DNA of 64,000 nt from Protea cynaroides (GCA_028583415.1 CM053268.1:13948055-14012054), one strand, 5' to 3'. Counted from the stretch's first letter, positions 1 through 12,679 are shown. Made by a program: numbers and translations. Notes: generated by a model not told the origin, from the letters alone.

Positions 1-603
1 TTGGGAATTTGAGATTAATTGGATCAATTACATGTAGGAATTTCATGTGATCAAAATTGATCTGAAATGCTTAGAATTTTACGAAATTGATCCCATTGGT
101 TTGAAATTTAAGGTGATTAAATATGGACCATTGATATGGATTTTGAATGATTAAATTATGACCATCTTATCTGGATTTGATCTTGGGAGTGATGTGATTA
201 ATTGTGACCATTGATTTGAAACTTTTTAATGCAAATTTATATATGACCATTTGATGTTAAGTTATTTTCACATGATTTAATTATGGCCTTTGATCTTGAG
301 CCATTGATTGATAAATCTGATCCACTAGATGATCAATTGATTTCTGATTATGTGATGACATTAAATCTGAACCATTGGATTCCATGTTGATATGTCCACC
401 ATCTTGATGCTTGCATGATTCTTGCTGTTTTGGAATGCTACAATGCTTATTTTCATATTTGTCTGTCACATGCTTACTGTCATATTTAGATGATTACTGC
501 CATGTTTGGATGCTTACTGCTATGTTTGGATTACTACCACTGCTATAGTTGGAATGTTTTCATTCATCATATTCGTCTTGAAAAGAGATAAATTGAAAAA
601 ACA

Positions 604-1014
604 ACAATTAGGGTAGAAAACCATAAAATGAAAAGGAAATAGCAATTAGGGTAGAAAATCTTAAAATGAAAGGAAAATATCAATTAGGGTAGAAAATCCT
701 AAAATAGAAAGAAAATAGCAATTAGGGTAGAAAACCCTAAAATGGAAGGAAAATAGCAATTAGGGTAGAAAACCCTAAAATAGAAAGAAAATAGCAATTA
801 AGGTAAGAAAATCCTAAAAATGAAAAGAAAATAACAATTAGGGTAGAAAATCCTAAAATGAAAGGAAAATATCAATTAGGGTAGAAAATCCTAAAAATGG
901 AAAGATAATAGTAATTAGGGTAGAAAACCTTAAAAATAGAAAAAAAATAGTAATTAGGGTAGAAAACTCTAAAATGAAAAGAAAATAGCAATTATGGTAG
1001 AAAACCCTAAAAAT
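604..1014 (+). repeat. 38-bp tandem array with telo-box-like hairpins
   Basis: About eleven units of roughly 38 bp. Each contains TTAGGGTAGAAAACCCTAA or a one- to two-base variant, which is a 7-bp inverted repeat around a 5-base loop. The right arm with its flank reads AAACCCTAA, the plant telo-box. The array recurs inverted at 14185-14655 in element A. Confidence 0.9.
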
Positions 1015-1419
1015 AGTCATATTAGGTCTTGCCATGCTTAGAATTAGCATATTAGATCTTACCATATAGGCTCTTGCCTTATTTGCAGTGCATGCCATAT
1101 TAAGGAGATTTTCAAAATCTTGCTATATGTGTATTTCTTGCCATAAATGTGTTATATGCCATATTTAGATGAATAATTCAATTTTGGCAATAATTTAATT
1201 TATGCAACATCCTAGTCGAACTGCCATATCTATACACCTAGCAAACATATTAGGTGTGGGGACGTGCATTTAGGCACCCACATTCTTGGGAAGGGCATAA
1301 TGGGAATTATAAAAAAACCATAATAAAGAAAGAAAAATACTTTGTCAAACTTTCCAAAATTAGAATTCAGGATGAAAAGGGTAATTTAGGATGATTTTGC
1401 CCCTCGGTAAATCCTAAAC

Positions 1420-2530
1420 CTAGAATAGGCTCTAAACCCTAAACCTAGAATAGGTTCTCAATCATTCTAACCTAGAAAAGGTTACCCAATTTCCGAACTA
1501 CGCGGGTTCTGATTTCTAGGGCAAACCCTAGGATACGTAGGCCATTTGGGAGAAACCCAAATTCGGATCCAAACCTTAGTCCACTTGGACTATCCATAGA
1601 TCTACTAGGATATCCATTCTCATTCAATCCATTCCCGAACTACGCGGATTCTGATTCCTAGGGCAAACCCTAGGATACATAGGCCATTTGGGAGAAATCC
1701 AAATTCAGATCCACACCTTAGACCACTCGGATTATCCATAGATCCACTAGGATATTTATCCACACCTTAGTCCACTTGGACTATCCATAGATCCACTAGG
1801 ATACTTACCCATATTTTGACCCAAATAGGGTTATCCAGTCCGAACTACGTGGATTCTGATTTCTAGGGCAAACCCTAGGATACGTAGGCCATTTGGGAGA
1901 AACCCAAATTCGGATCCAAACCTTAGTCCACTCGGACTATCCATAGATCCACTAGGATATCCATTCTCATTCAATCCATTCCCGAACTACGCAGATTCTG
2001 ATTCCTAGGTCAAATCTAGGATACGTAGGCCATTTGGGAGAAACTCAAATTCGGATCCACACCTTAGTCCACTCAGACTATCCATAAATCCACTAGGATA
2101 TCCATATTCTAACCCAGAAAGGGTTATCCAAACCTTAGTCCACTCGGACTATTCATAGATCCACTAGGATATTTATCCACATTCCAACCCAGATAGGGTT
2201 ATCCACATTTCAACCCAGATAGGGTTATCCATATTCCAACCCATAAAGGGTTATCCATATTTCAACCCAAAAAGGGTTATCCATATTCCAACCCAAAAAG
2301 GGTTATCCACACCTTAGTCCATTTAGACTATCCATAGATCCACTAAGATATCCACTCCAATTTTGATCCAAATAGGATTATCCACATTCCAACCCAGATA
2401 GGGTTATCCTTATTTCAACTCAGAATAGGTTATCCATATTTTGACCCAGAAATGGTTATTCATTCTTAGATCCACTAGGACTATCTATCAGTCCACATGG
2501 ACTATCCAGATCCTAACCCATAGGATTTAT
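1420..2530 (+). repeat. Diverged repeat block of mini-hairpins in LTR C
   Basis: Irregular repeats (about 60 to 200 bp apart) mix a few short cassettes: AACCTAGAATAGGTT, CTAGGGCAAACCCTAG, ATTTGGGAGAAACCCAAAT, TAGTCCACTTGGACTA and AACCCAGATAGGGTT. Each is a perfect short inverted repeat with a 4- or 5-base loop. The GAACTACG...ATACGTAGGC motif starts at about 1494, 1637, 1842 and 1984, with a fifth copy at 2617-2669. No ORF is supported. Confidence 0.8.
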
Positions 2531-2963
2531 CAACCTTTCAAGCATAAACTTCAACTTGAACAAAGAACTTAATCATGCACAAGCATAAATCACATCCATA
2601 AACTTTAATCACACCTGAACTACGATGGTGAACCTGATTTTTGGAATAATTCCATGATACGTAGGCAATCTGATGGATACAGATTCGGTTCAATGATATC
2701 AAACCCCTTGGTTTGGTTTGGCTTAGCAAATAGAGTCGAGCATAGGAAAGGTATAGGAGACCGATTTTGATCGGGCGGTTTGGGTGCCTAACCCCTTCCC
2801 ATAACTGTAACCTGACGCTTACCCAATCTCTGATGGACCAGAATTCCAATATAAGGGTCATGAGTCAATCGAAGTCTTACCTTGGGGTGAGATTTCACAT
2901 TTCTAAGGTCCTATACCTAAATCTAGGTGGCGACTTCTAAAGATTTCTATCTTTGTCCTCACA

Positions 2964-3392
2964 GGACCCACTGGTGACTTCTACCCGGGATTTTTTACAT
3001 CCACTTTGTAGAACATCATGAATGAAGAATAATGGTCTTGGAATCATTTGAATCCGATATCGGATGATCAAGATATGATGATTTGAAATTCAAACAATCC
3101 GACTTAGGATAATTTGCATAAAGGCCCCTGGGATTATTATTTATAATAATTTCAGAAACCTCCCTTATATGTATCATCCGACTAAAATGGTCGTATCTTC
3201 CTCATTTGATATCAGAATTGAGCAATTCTAGTCTCGTTTCGAAGATAATTCTATGACCTATGCATCTATGCAGATAATAACCCATGACCCTGCTGTGGGA
3301 TCAATGGAGAATCACAAATCTTTGGGTTAAAGGTCAGAAACCTGCCATATTGGTTCACTTATGTCGAGGGTGGCAAAAATGGGGTGCTTACA
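2964..3392 (-). mobile_element. Start of 3' LTR of element A, cut by element C
   Basis: On the minus strand this begins TGTAAGCACC at 3392 directly after a polypurine tract. It matches the start of A's 5' LTR at about 17839-18234, with roughly a dozen substitutions and one indel of about 32 bp by eye. Similarity stops at 2964, where LTR C is inserted; GGACC (2964-2968) would be one copy of its target duplication. The rest of A's 3' LTR lies left of the window. Confidence 0.85.
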
Positions 3393-3405
3393 AATGCCCC
3401 TCTTT
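3393..3405 (-). other. Polypurine tract of element A
   Basis: Minus strand AAAGAGGGGCATT lies directly before the LTR start TGTAAGC. Element B has the near-identical AAAGAGGGGTATT before its 3' LTR. This is the expected plus-strand priming site and fixes A's orientation. Confidence 0.8.
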
Positions 3406-3589
3406 AGCCAAGATTGTTATCAGTTGAAGGCTAAAGATTAAAGAACCACATTTTTAGGGTGTGAGTGATATTGTTTATTGGGCTGCACTTAGGGTAATTC
3501 TTCCTAAACTGCCTACATATTCTAAGGGTGTCCTAGAAATCAAGCCCAGAACGTAGTTCGACTGGCAAGGAGGTTTGCTCTTCTTGGAA

Positions 3590-4180
3590 AATTGATGATT
3601 GTTCTTCTTGTATGAAGCTAGGCTGTGAATACAAGGCTCATTTGTAGGTTGGGAACCTCTTCTTGCTGAGGTGAGACTCATGATGCAAGGTACGTGCAGG
3701 CTTGGACCCGGCTTGATCCATTTGTAGGCTGATAAACCTCTTCTTGTATGGAGCTAAGCTGTGAATACAAGGCTCATTTGTAGGCTGGAAACCTCTTCTT
3801 GCTGAGGTGGAACTCAATGCAAGGTATGTGCGGGTTTGGACCCGGCTTGATCCATTTGTAGGCTGATAAACCTCTTCTTGTATGAAGCTTGGCTGTGAAT
3901 ACAAGGCTCATTTGTAGGCTGGGAAACTCTTCTTGCTGAGGTGGAACTCATGATGCAAGGTATGTGCGGGCTTGGACCCGGCTTGATCCATTTGTAGGCT
4001 GATAAACATCTTCTTGTATGAAGCTTGGTTGTGAATACAAGGCTCATTTGTAGGCTGGGAACCTCTTCTTGCTGAGGTGGAACTCATGATGCAAGGTATG
4101 TGCGGGCTCGAATCCGGCTTGATCCATTTGTAGGCTGATAAACCTCTTCTTGTATGGAGCTAGGCTGTGAATACAAGGTT
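3590..4180 (-). repeat. Tandem array, about 136-bp unit
   Basis: TGTGAATACAAGG recurs at about 3626, 3769, 3895, 4031 and 4167. Units contain CGGGCTTGGACCCG-type and related short inverted repeats. Minus-strand frames across it are repetitive and not a known protein. Confidence 0.85.
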
Positions 4181-4289
4181 GATTGCACAAGCTTGAGCTC
4201 GGCTTTGATTTGTCTGGATGGAAGACTTGATGTCTTTTCTTTGATTGAACTGAGGCTCTTTTGAATGAGATTCTGAGATTGATTTTCTG

Positions 4290-4710
4290 AATAAGCTAGG
4301 GCTCTGCATTTGATTCACTTATAGGCTGAGATTGACTTAATCTTTGGATGAGCTTGGACTCTACATTTGATTCACTAATAGGCTGAGATTGATTTGTACT
4401 CTAGATGAGCTAGGGCTCTGCATTTGATTCACTAATAGGCTGAGATTTATTTGAACTTTGGATGAGCTAGGGCTCTACATTTAATTCACTTATAGATTGA
4501 GATTGATTTGAACTTTGGATGAGCTAGGGCTCTACATTTTCACTAATAGGCTGAGATTAATTTGAACTTTGGATGAGCTAGGGCTCTGTATTTGATTCAC
4601 TTATAGACTGAGATTCATTTGAACTTTGGATGAGCCAGGGCTCTGCATTTGATTCATTTATAGACTGAGATTGATTTGAACTTTGGATGAGCTAAGGCTC
4701 TTCATTTGAT
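4290..4710 (-). repeat. Tandem array, about 57-bp unit
   Basis: About eight units carry GATGAGCTAGGGCTC followed by CTGCATTTGATTCAC. GAGCTAGGGCTC is a short inverted repeat around a 4-base loop. Confidence 0.85.
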
Positions 4711-7700
4711 TCTGAAATGAGCAAGAACTCAGAAGGTCACTTATAGGGTGAGGAATTTGCTATTGATTTTGAAATGAGCAAGATTTCAGAAGGTCACTTA
4801 TAGGGTGATACTAAATGACTCATCTTTGAAGTTCCTACCAGCTTTGGACCTTCGGGGTTGAAAATAGGAATATCCTTCTTGGAAGCTCTATGGCTATGAA
4901 CCTTTAGGATGCTTGAAAGTGACCCATACAGGAAGGCTTTGTTGACTTTGAACCTTTAGGGTTGAAATCTGACCCATTTTGGAAGTCTCTTGACTTTGAA
5001 CCTATAGAGTGTTGGACATATTTGAAATGATGGTGAATTCCTCGGTAGTTTTCCAAGTTTTTTTTTTTGCTCCTGCTTTATTGGTGAAGGCACAAAACTT
5101 GACATCAATGGAAATGGTCTCATGGACTTCGCTGGCATGATACCTAGATTTGAAATTTACCATTTATGACCTGGTACTGAAAGTTTGACACAATTTCAGC
5201 ATGGTAGTGATAACTTGGTTGCTCCCTTGGAAAGGTTCCATGTAATTTGAAAATGATGATTTTCTTCAGCCAACATTGGTGTTGTTGGATTTTGGATTGA
5301 AAGAAACTCTAGCGAGGATTTTGGACAAGAATGAGGGGAGCTTGACAGTCTCTAACCAAAGTGATTTATTGATTGACCTTGGTATTAAACTGTCGAGGGA
5401 CATCTGGTCAACTAAGTTCTTTGACTGTGCACTATGGTAGACCAAATTAATAGAACAGCCAAGCGGCGATGAAATGTGACATGGGTTTGGCCCTTGATCT
5501 AGGCTCATGAAAAGCTCAGGGCTTTGCAACATTGTTGTGCCAATTTTGAAAGATGAATGAACCATGGCCCCAAAGTAGGCATGAAGAGCAAAGGATTCGA
5601 AATGTTCCTTCAGAGAATTTGGTGATCAAATCCTAACAAGTGATCGACCACACTGGATTTTCTTCATCAACATGATTGGGAGAACCGAGAAATTGGTAAA
5701 AACCAACTTGGACGGACCTACTTCTGTTGACTAGGAAAGTAGTGACTTCAGACTAGAAAATGGATCCTTATGATCAAGTTCAATTCCTCTACATACGGTA
5801 TATCTATGCCCCAGTGTCTACATGTTGTGACAGACCGCTACTATAGAAGGAAACGAGCAACCTAACAAAGTTGGAACTAGGTTGAATCTGGATTGCATCA
5901 AGAATTTGACCATGCTTCCAAGGTCAAGGGAAGATTGACAGATTGATTGCAGAAAATGATTTCTTAGATAAACCCTTCTTGAATCTTGGAAAATGAGGGA
6001 GCTGATGATTTGATGAATTTGGCTACTTCCGTAACCAGGCCATGAGAATTTGCTCTCTCCCTAATATGACCAAAGGATTTGAAGATAGAATTCTGTTGAA
6101 AGGCAATGCTTTGGAGCCCAAAAGGTGATGGTTTGTTCAACTCCTCCGAGTATGATTCACTGGAGAGCAAGAGGGGTTCCTTTCCTTATGGAGGGTAGAC
6201 TGGTATGACACTTGTCTACATGAACCACTGAATTTTTCTATGAATGGCCAATGAGGGCAATGCTTTAGGGTTGCATCAGGTCGCCTATCCCCACTGAGGT
6301 ATTATGGGTTGCCCATTGAGGTTTCTTGGGTTGCCTTTCCCTTGTTGAGGTTTCTTTTCTTCCCTTTATTTTTTTATTTTTTCTTTTTGCAAAACCCATC
6401 TTGGGTTGAATAAAGAGTCTTGATATGGTGAGGATATTGCCAAAACTATGGTCTTATCTAATGGTCTGAAACCCTTAGGGGAAATCCAAATGGCACGACT
6501 TTCATGAAAAATGGGTAGTCTTGCCCCAATGTTTAAGTTAACACCTACACGCATTGATAGGCGGGCAACTATTTGAATCATCACTAAAAGCGATCTTAGG
6601 GAAATCCAGTCCCACACCAAAATTAAAAATGGTACCGAATTATGTTTTCCTTTCTTGGAGATGTTTAGATGGAACACGTGTCTCAACAAGCTACATCGAG
6701 ATGCCGAATCAGTCACGATCATATCTGGGCCTGAAACCTTTAAGTTTGTTGACAAGTATTGATGTTGAAGGTCCAAGAGGACTAATGTGAAACTGTCCAC
6801 ATGGGTCTACCATTGGGAGAGTGTTTGGTTGTTTATGTAGAATGGGTTTATCTTACCGAGAAGATTCCATTTTTTTGGATTAAGAAATGAAGGGCTTATA
6901 GGAACCTTGGGAAGCCGTCGAATGTAATGAACGACAGATGAGAGTTCCAGCCAGATTCATGAATTTGTACATAAGATGATGACATGATCATGAGATACAA
7001 TGCTATAAAAATTGATAATCAAAAGAAGGGCTTGTGATAGAGACTCCTTGGAAGGCCGTCAGATTGATAGACGGGAGAGAGAGTCTAATGCCGATGAGAA
7101 ATCTTTCTCTGATGATGAAGAAGTGATGAGATCATCTCCTGTAAAGGCGGGATGTATTCGACCAAAATCAAAAGTCCAGTCCAACATGCTGTGAATCTCG
7201 AAGAACGATCGCACTTGCTATCAGGCTTTGATTGAAACTTCCATCTTCTTGAAGTGAGAGGAATAATTGGCTTATTGTCGAGCTCTAATGCCATTCAACA
7301 TCTTGCTATTTTTTTTTTTTTTATGTGGAGGCCACATAATGTAGTGCTTCGCTTGATTACAAAGTTGAATCATGACTTTCACTATTGGATTGGAATCTTC
7401 TTCTTCCAAACATTTCCAATGAGATAGAACATCTTTGCCCCAGTTAATACTCTGATCTTCTATAAACTTTATGAGCATTTGTGACTGCTCATCTAGATCT
7501 GATTTTATCTGAATGGTGAATCCGTATGCTATCCTCTGGAAGTTAATCATCACCTTCTATCTGATGTGACTGCCTTTCCATTATTGATGTAGATAAAACA
7601 TAGGCTTGAATTTTTTTTTTGGGTATCCCAATGACCTCATTCTTTGATTTTGAGATTGATCATTCATATGTATCTCTTGCTTGCAGATGATGTACTTTAT

Positions 7701-8399
7701 AAGAACTTTGGTATTTCCATCTTCTTGGTGGCACATCTGTCCTCCACTCATTTGTACTGATTGGCTGACCTGTTGATATGATCTGTTATTATGTAATGCT
7801 TTCCTTGGAATCTTTTCATAGATAGAACAAATGGCAGCTTCTCCAATACATGTTTCTTGAGACTACTCTTGTGTCTCCTGATTGATCATTTAAAGCTTTC
7901 CCAGACGGGTTGGACCTTTCTTTCTCAAGAGGTCGGGTGGCATAGAAGTTCAGGAGATGGCTCATCATTTCAATCATCTTCAGAGTCAGAATTGACTGCG
8001 CACGTAGAATAGGAGGATGTATGAAACTGGAAGGAAATGTATGAAAGAGACAAAGCACAGAGATTGAAATCCCAAATGGGATGATTTTCATTTTCTTGCA
8101 GGACAAATTTGTCAACAAGCATATTGATTTTGGACCCAGACATGGATGACCTATCAAATACCGATAATAGAAAGTTGAAACAACTAGTTCGTCCAAGCGG
8201 CTCCAGTTGGGCATAACGCCTTCGACGACCACCTTCAGTCGTTGTGGGAATAAATCTTCCTTCAGACCTCTAACAGCAGGACTCATCATGCCCCTCTATC
8301 AATAGGTGCAAGATGCCTACTTTTCAGGGTTCCATACAATTCTCTCCTTGTTTTATCTTTTCTCTTTTTTCTTTCTCAGTTTGGGATCCATTCATTACC
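4711..8399 (-). other. Non-repetitive stretch inside element A, no gene seen
   Basis: About 3.7 kb with only short reading frames on both strands and no retroviral domain motif. A few local motifs recur, such as AACCTTTAGGGTT and TCACTTATAGGGTGA at 4730-5000 and a TTGCC/CTTGAGGTTT duplication at 6250-6360. Nothing supports a host gene. Confidence 0.6.
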
Positions 8400-8790
8400 G
8401 GACTATTGTTTTTTAAGCTCAAGGTTATTTTGGTTCATGCCCCAGTTTAGGGTTTAATGGATTCATCAATGGACCACTTCTAGTTGAGTTCAAAATCATT
8501 CTAGCTTATGCCCCAGCATGGGGAGCAAGGGTATCGCCATTGCACTACACCATTTTGAGTCCAAGATTAGACTAGTTTATGCCTTGGCATGGGGGGTTCA
8601 ATGGATTTCTTCATTAGACCACTCTCAATTTGGGTCAAAGGTCAATTTGGTCCATGCCCCAGTTTAGAGCATAATGTCTTTCCTCATTAGACCGCATTCA
8701 ATTTAGGTCCAAGGTCAATCTGGTTCATGCCCCAGTTTATGGGTTAAGGGTTTCATCATTGGACCATTCCCTAGCTGTGATTCTGGTTCC
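8400..8790 (-). repeat. Degenerate repeats of about 100-120 bp
   Basis: The phrase CATGCCCCAG recurs at roughly 8436, 8508, 8652 and 8727, with related spacer sequence mentioning ATTGGACCA or ATTAGACCA. One unit has CCCCAGCATGGGG, a 4-bp stem. Confidence 0.65.
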
Positions 8791-9084
8791 TATCCTAGCT
8801 TGGGGCATATCGGATCTCATCTTTGGTCAACCCTACAGCTCAGGAAAATTCCATTCCCTCTCTTTGAACAATGAGAAATATGAGGGAAACTCTTTGGATT
8901 CTAGCATTTCCTTAGCCAATGGGCAGAAATGCCCGAGATGGGACAGCACTATCATAGCTGAAGGTTCATGATTTCTTGATGACTCCAGAATCTGGAATTG
9001 ATCTTTACTAACAAGAAATGAGGAATGCTTCTCATTCACCATTCCTGACGGCTATCCTAACTTGTAGCACTGGGCTATGATAGA

Positions 9085-9500
9085 CATGGATCGGGCTCTA
9101 ATTGATAGAGCCAGAGATTGATTTTGAATCGGTCTCTGATTGATAGAAACAAGGTTAACTTTGAACTAGTCTCTGATTGATAGAGATCAAGATTGACTTT
9201 GATTTGGTCTCTGATTGATAGAGATCAAGATTGACTTTGAATTTGTCTCTGATTGATAGAGATCAAGATTGAATTTGAATTGGTCTCTGATTGATAGAGA
9301 TCAAGATTGAATTTGAATTGGTCTCTGATTGATAGAGATCAAGATTGACTATGAATTGGTCTCTGATTGATAGAGATCAAGATTGACTTTGAATTGGTCT
9401 CTGATTGATAGAGATCAAGATTGACTTTGAATTGGTCTCTGATTGATAGAGATCAAGATTGATTTTGAATTGGTCTGATTGATAGAGATCAAGATTGACA
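9085..9500 (-). repeat. 39-bp tandem array
   Basis: About eleven units of GATCAAGATTGACTTTGAAT plus GGTCTCTGATTGATAGA, highly uniform. TCTCTGATTGATAGAGA is a 5-bp inverted repeat with a 7-base loop in every unit. Confidence 0.92.
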
Positions 9501-9639
9501 GTCGTGGACTGGGCTCTAATTGCTAGAGGTAAAGATTGCTTGAGTTGGGCTCCGATTGATAGAGGCCAAGGATGACAATCATGAATTGGACTCTAATTGC
9601 TAGAGATGATGGATTGATTGAGTTGAAATAACTGAAATT

Positions 9640-10380
9640 CTCTTTGATTCCTTTATGAAGTGGAACCTATACCAAAGGTAATGGTTGAACAGGCCTAGAG
9701 GCTAACTCATGCTCACATTGAGTTCATATGAATGGAACCTTTCTTAGTTCCAACATAAATCGAAGCCTGAATTGGAGTTGACTGTTGGATAAGCCTAGGG
9801 GCTAATAAAATTCAAATGAATGGAACTCTTCTTAGTTCCAACATGAATCAGAACTTGAACCACAGTTGATGGTTAGATAAGCCTAGTGGCTAAATGAATT
9901 CAGATGAATGAGACTCTTCTTAATTCCAACATAAATCAGATTCTGAACCAAAGTTGATGGTTGGATAGGCCTAGTGGCTAATTGAATTCAAATGAATGAA
10001 ACTTTCCCTACTTCCGACATGAATCAGAACTCTAACCAAAGTTTGTGGTTGGATAAGCCTAGTGGCTAATTGAATTCAGATGAATGGAATTTTTCCTACT
10101 TCCGACATGAACCGGAACCCTAACCAAAATTGATGGTTGGATAAGCCTAGTGCCTAATTGAATTCAAATGAATGGAACTTTTTCTAGTTCCGACATGAAC
10201 CGGAACCTTAACCAAAGTTGATGGTTGGACAAGCCTGGTGGCTAATGAATTCAGATGAATGGAACTCTTCTTAGTTCCAACATGAATCAGAACCCTAACC
10301 AAAGTTGATGGTTGGATAAGCCTAGTGGCTAATTGAATTCAGATGAATGGAACTTTTCCTAGTTTCGACATGAACTGGAA
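9640..10380 (-). repeat. Tandem array, about 120-bp unit
   Basis: Six to seven units share GATGGTTGGATAAGCCTAGT, GGCTAATTGAATTCA and GGAACTTTTCCTAGTTCC. The last is a perfect 6-bp inverted repeat with a 6-base loop. Confidence 0.9.
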
Positions 10381-11450
10381 CCTAAACAGGAGGTGAAGGG
10401 TGAAAAAGCCTAGGGGCCGAATATCTCCTCCACTATAACATGATCTGGGAGGTGATGATTGAACCTGCCTAGGAGTTAAACCTTTCTTCAGTTCTAAGAT
10501 GAACTAGAAATGGTGGTTGAATCTAGGGCTGAATATTTTTTTGATTCTGAGATGAACTGGATGTGATTGAATCTACCTAGAGGCTGAATCTTTCCTTAAT
10601 TCTGGATGAACCGAAATGATGATTGGACCTGCCTAGGGGCTGAATCTTTCCTTCAGTTCTGAGATGAACCAGAAATGGTGGTTGGACCTGCCTAGGGGCT
10701 GAATATTTTTTTTTAATCTGAGATGTACTGGATGTGAATGAATCTGCCTAGGGGCTAAATCTTTCCTTAATTCTGGATGAACCGAAATAATGATTGGACC
10801 TGCCCAGGGGCTGAATATTTTTTTATTCTGAGATGAACTGGATGTGATTGAATCTTCCTAGGGGCTGAATCTTTCCTTAATTCTGGATGAACCAAAATGA
10901 TGATTGGACCTACCTAGGGGCTGAAATCTTTCCTTAATTCAAAGGTGAATAGGGAATATTGATTGGATTTGCCTAGGGGCTGAATCTTTCCTTGATGCAG
11001 AGATGAATCGTGAAATATGATTGGATTTGCCTAGGGGTTGAATCTTCCTTAATTCTAGATAAATTGAGAACTATGATTGGATTTCCCTAGGGGCTGAATC
11101 TTTCCTTAATTTATGATTGGATTTGGCTAGGGGCTGGATCTTTCCTTAATTCAAAGGTGAATAAGGAAGATTGATTGGATTTGCCTAGGGGCTGAATCTT
11201 TCCTTAATTCAGAGATGAATCGAGAACTAATGATTGGATTTGCCTAGGGGCTGGGTCTCTCCTTAATTCTGAAATAAATTGAGAACTATGATTGGATTTG
11301 CCTAGGGGCTGAATCTTTCCTTAATTCAGAGATGAATCGGGAACTATGATTGGATTTGCCTAGGGGCTGGATCTTTCCTTAATTCAAAGGTACATTGAGA
11401 ACTATGATTGGATTTGCCTAGGGACTGAATCTTTCCTTCTTTCTTAGAAA
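10381..11450 (-). repeat. Tandem array, about 60-110-bp unit
   Basis: More than a dozen diverged units contain GCCTAGGGGCTGAATC and TTTCCTTAATTC. CTGAATCTTTCCTTAATTCAG forms a 6-bp inverted repeat with a 9-base loop in many units. The unit appears derived from the neighbouring 120-bp array, since both carry the GCCTAG-GGCT core. Confidence 0.88.
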
Positions 11451-12660
11451 ATTTGATGTTCAATCAAGATCTAGATTCATGACTTCCATTGATTCATTTA
11501 GAAAGATAATATGGATGGATCTCAAGGTGGGAGATCAAGACAATTCCCTAATTGTAGGGGCCTCTCACCCTAAAAGGGTGGATATGGTTGCAGTTTGATT
11601 CTCTTCTACAAATGCATTGAAATCCAATGGAGGAATATTGAGATTCTAGACATCTAGAGGAGTGGAAGAAGTCACATGCACAATCAAAGATGACTTAACC
11701 AAACAAAGTTAGTTCCCTCATAAGGGCGATTGGGTAAACATCATCCAAGTCAATTTAATTGAATTTGATTAAGCCATGTGTTCAGTCTTGGGACCTCATG
11801 ATTCCAAAATGGATAATCAGTGGTACCAAGGTCTGGCCAATTGGATTACCGAATTCGATGAAATTGAAATGGATATATTAATCCGTCGTCCTTATTAGGG
11901 ATGGTTAGCAAAAGCGGTTCATAAATGAACAAACTAGTATATTTCTTCTTGACCAGGGTATCTAAGTCTTGACAAGGATTTTCTGCTCGTTTTTTGAAAT
12001 CGACGTGTTAACAATGAGAGATTCGACACATCGAGCTTACTTAATGGAGGGTGTATAGTGACCGTCTACTACGATGTAGAACAGGTGTATACATACCTCA
12101 TACTCCCAATAGGTGAGAGTTTAAGATGCTCATCGTGTAGATTCTAACATGTTGACCAATCGAGGACAAAAACGGACAGAACTTCGACGTCTCGAACATG
12201 GATGTCATGGTTAAGTCGATTTTACCGGGTCGGTTCAGGGATGAACCAAAAAATAACAAACATTGGGCTACAATCTGGGTTAGGATAGAAAAGGCCACCT
12301 TGACGAGGATGGGGTAACCTATCACCGAATGCTCGATGAATAATGGGCCCCCAATCCCTTTATATACTATGTTGCAAGGATCCAAGTGACGTGGAGTAGC
12401 ATAACGCATTCTCAGGCGGACCCAAGAAACGCTCGTTAGAGGCTGCTCATCGGTCATGGTCTCACAAAGTACAGGCCAAGGCTGTGTATTTCGCCTAGCG
12501 GGCTGCCCCATATGCATGGGACCCGGTTCGGCTACTCGCACGAATGTGTGACTGAACCCATTCCCCCCAAAGCAATAATATACAAGCATAAATATACTAT
12601 CCTAAATCTAGCATCCAATTCACACAAGGAAAGTTTTCATTTAGGAGTTTGACATTTATA
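11451..12660 (-). other. 5' leader region of element A, no ORF recognised
   Basis: Lies just inside the 5' LTR on A's strand. The minus strand around 12280-12340 carries ATCCTCGTCAAGGT, which is also found at 19649-19662 in B's leader, so the leaders are distantly related. A 163-codon minus frame at 12098-12589 has no known motif and is probably chance. Confidence 0.5.
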
Positions 12661-12679
12661 TCCTCAGTAGAGTCGCCAC
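12661..12679 (-). other. Primer-binding site of element A
   Basis: Minus strand GTGGCGACTCTACTGAGGA directly follows the LTR terminus TCCTCACA. It differs by only a few bases from B's PBS and resembles the tRNA-Arg-type PBS I recall for Tat/Ogre elements. The tRNA identity is from memory and was not checked. Confidence 0.75.

Larger units (their letters stand above)
1..2963 (+). mobile_element. 3' part of an LTR, element C (Tat/Ogre-like, A family)
   Basis: Same family as the LTR of element A but opposite in orientation: this stretch matches the reverse complement of about 12680-15640. It ends in TCCTCACA at 2963, the same terminus that in A is followed by the primer-binding site. Here it is followed not by a PBS but by sequence of A's 3' LTR (starting GGACCCACTGG), so this is a 3' LTR or solo LTR inserted into A. 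The left end lies outside the window. It holds the telo-box array, blocks of mini-hairpins and a conserved terminal 450 bp shared with B (a GGGTGCCTAA...CCTTCCC motif). No coding sequence is seen. Confidence 0.85.
3393..12679 (-). mobile_element. Internal region of element A, non-coding (LARD-like)
   Basis: About 9.3 kb between A's PBS and polypurine tract. No gag, protease, RT, RNase H or integrase motif is seen on either strand. The longest minus-strand reading frames (144-163 codons) have no recognisable motif. Much of the region is successive tandem arrays (3590-4180, 4290-4710, 8400-8790, 9085-9500, 9640-10380, 10381-11450). LTRs over 5 kb with a long non-coding interior fit a large retrotransposon derivative mobilised by a coding relative. 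Element B, with the same PBS type, polypurine tract and LTR ends, belongs to the kind of family that could supply proteins. Confidence 0.75.

Noticed and set aside
604..1014. Interstitial telomere repeat
   Set aside because: The TTAGGGT words are single per 38-bp unit, paired with inverted copies and separated by unrelated spacer; not a (TTTAGGG)n run.
12098..12589. 163-codon minus ORF in A's leader as a gag remnant
   Set aside because: No gag, zinc-knuckle or other known motif; composition and position fit a chance frame.
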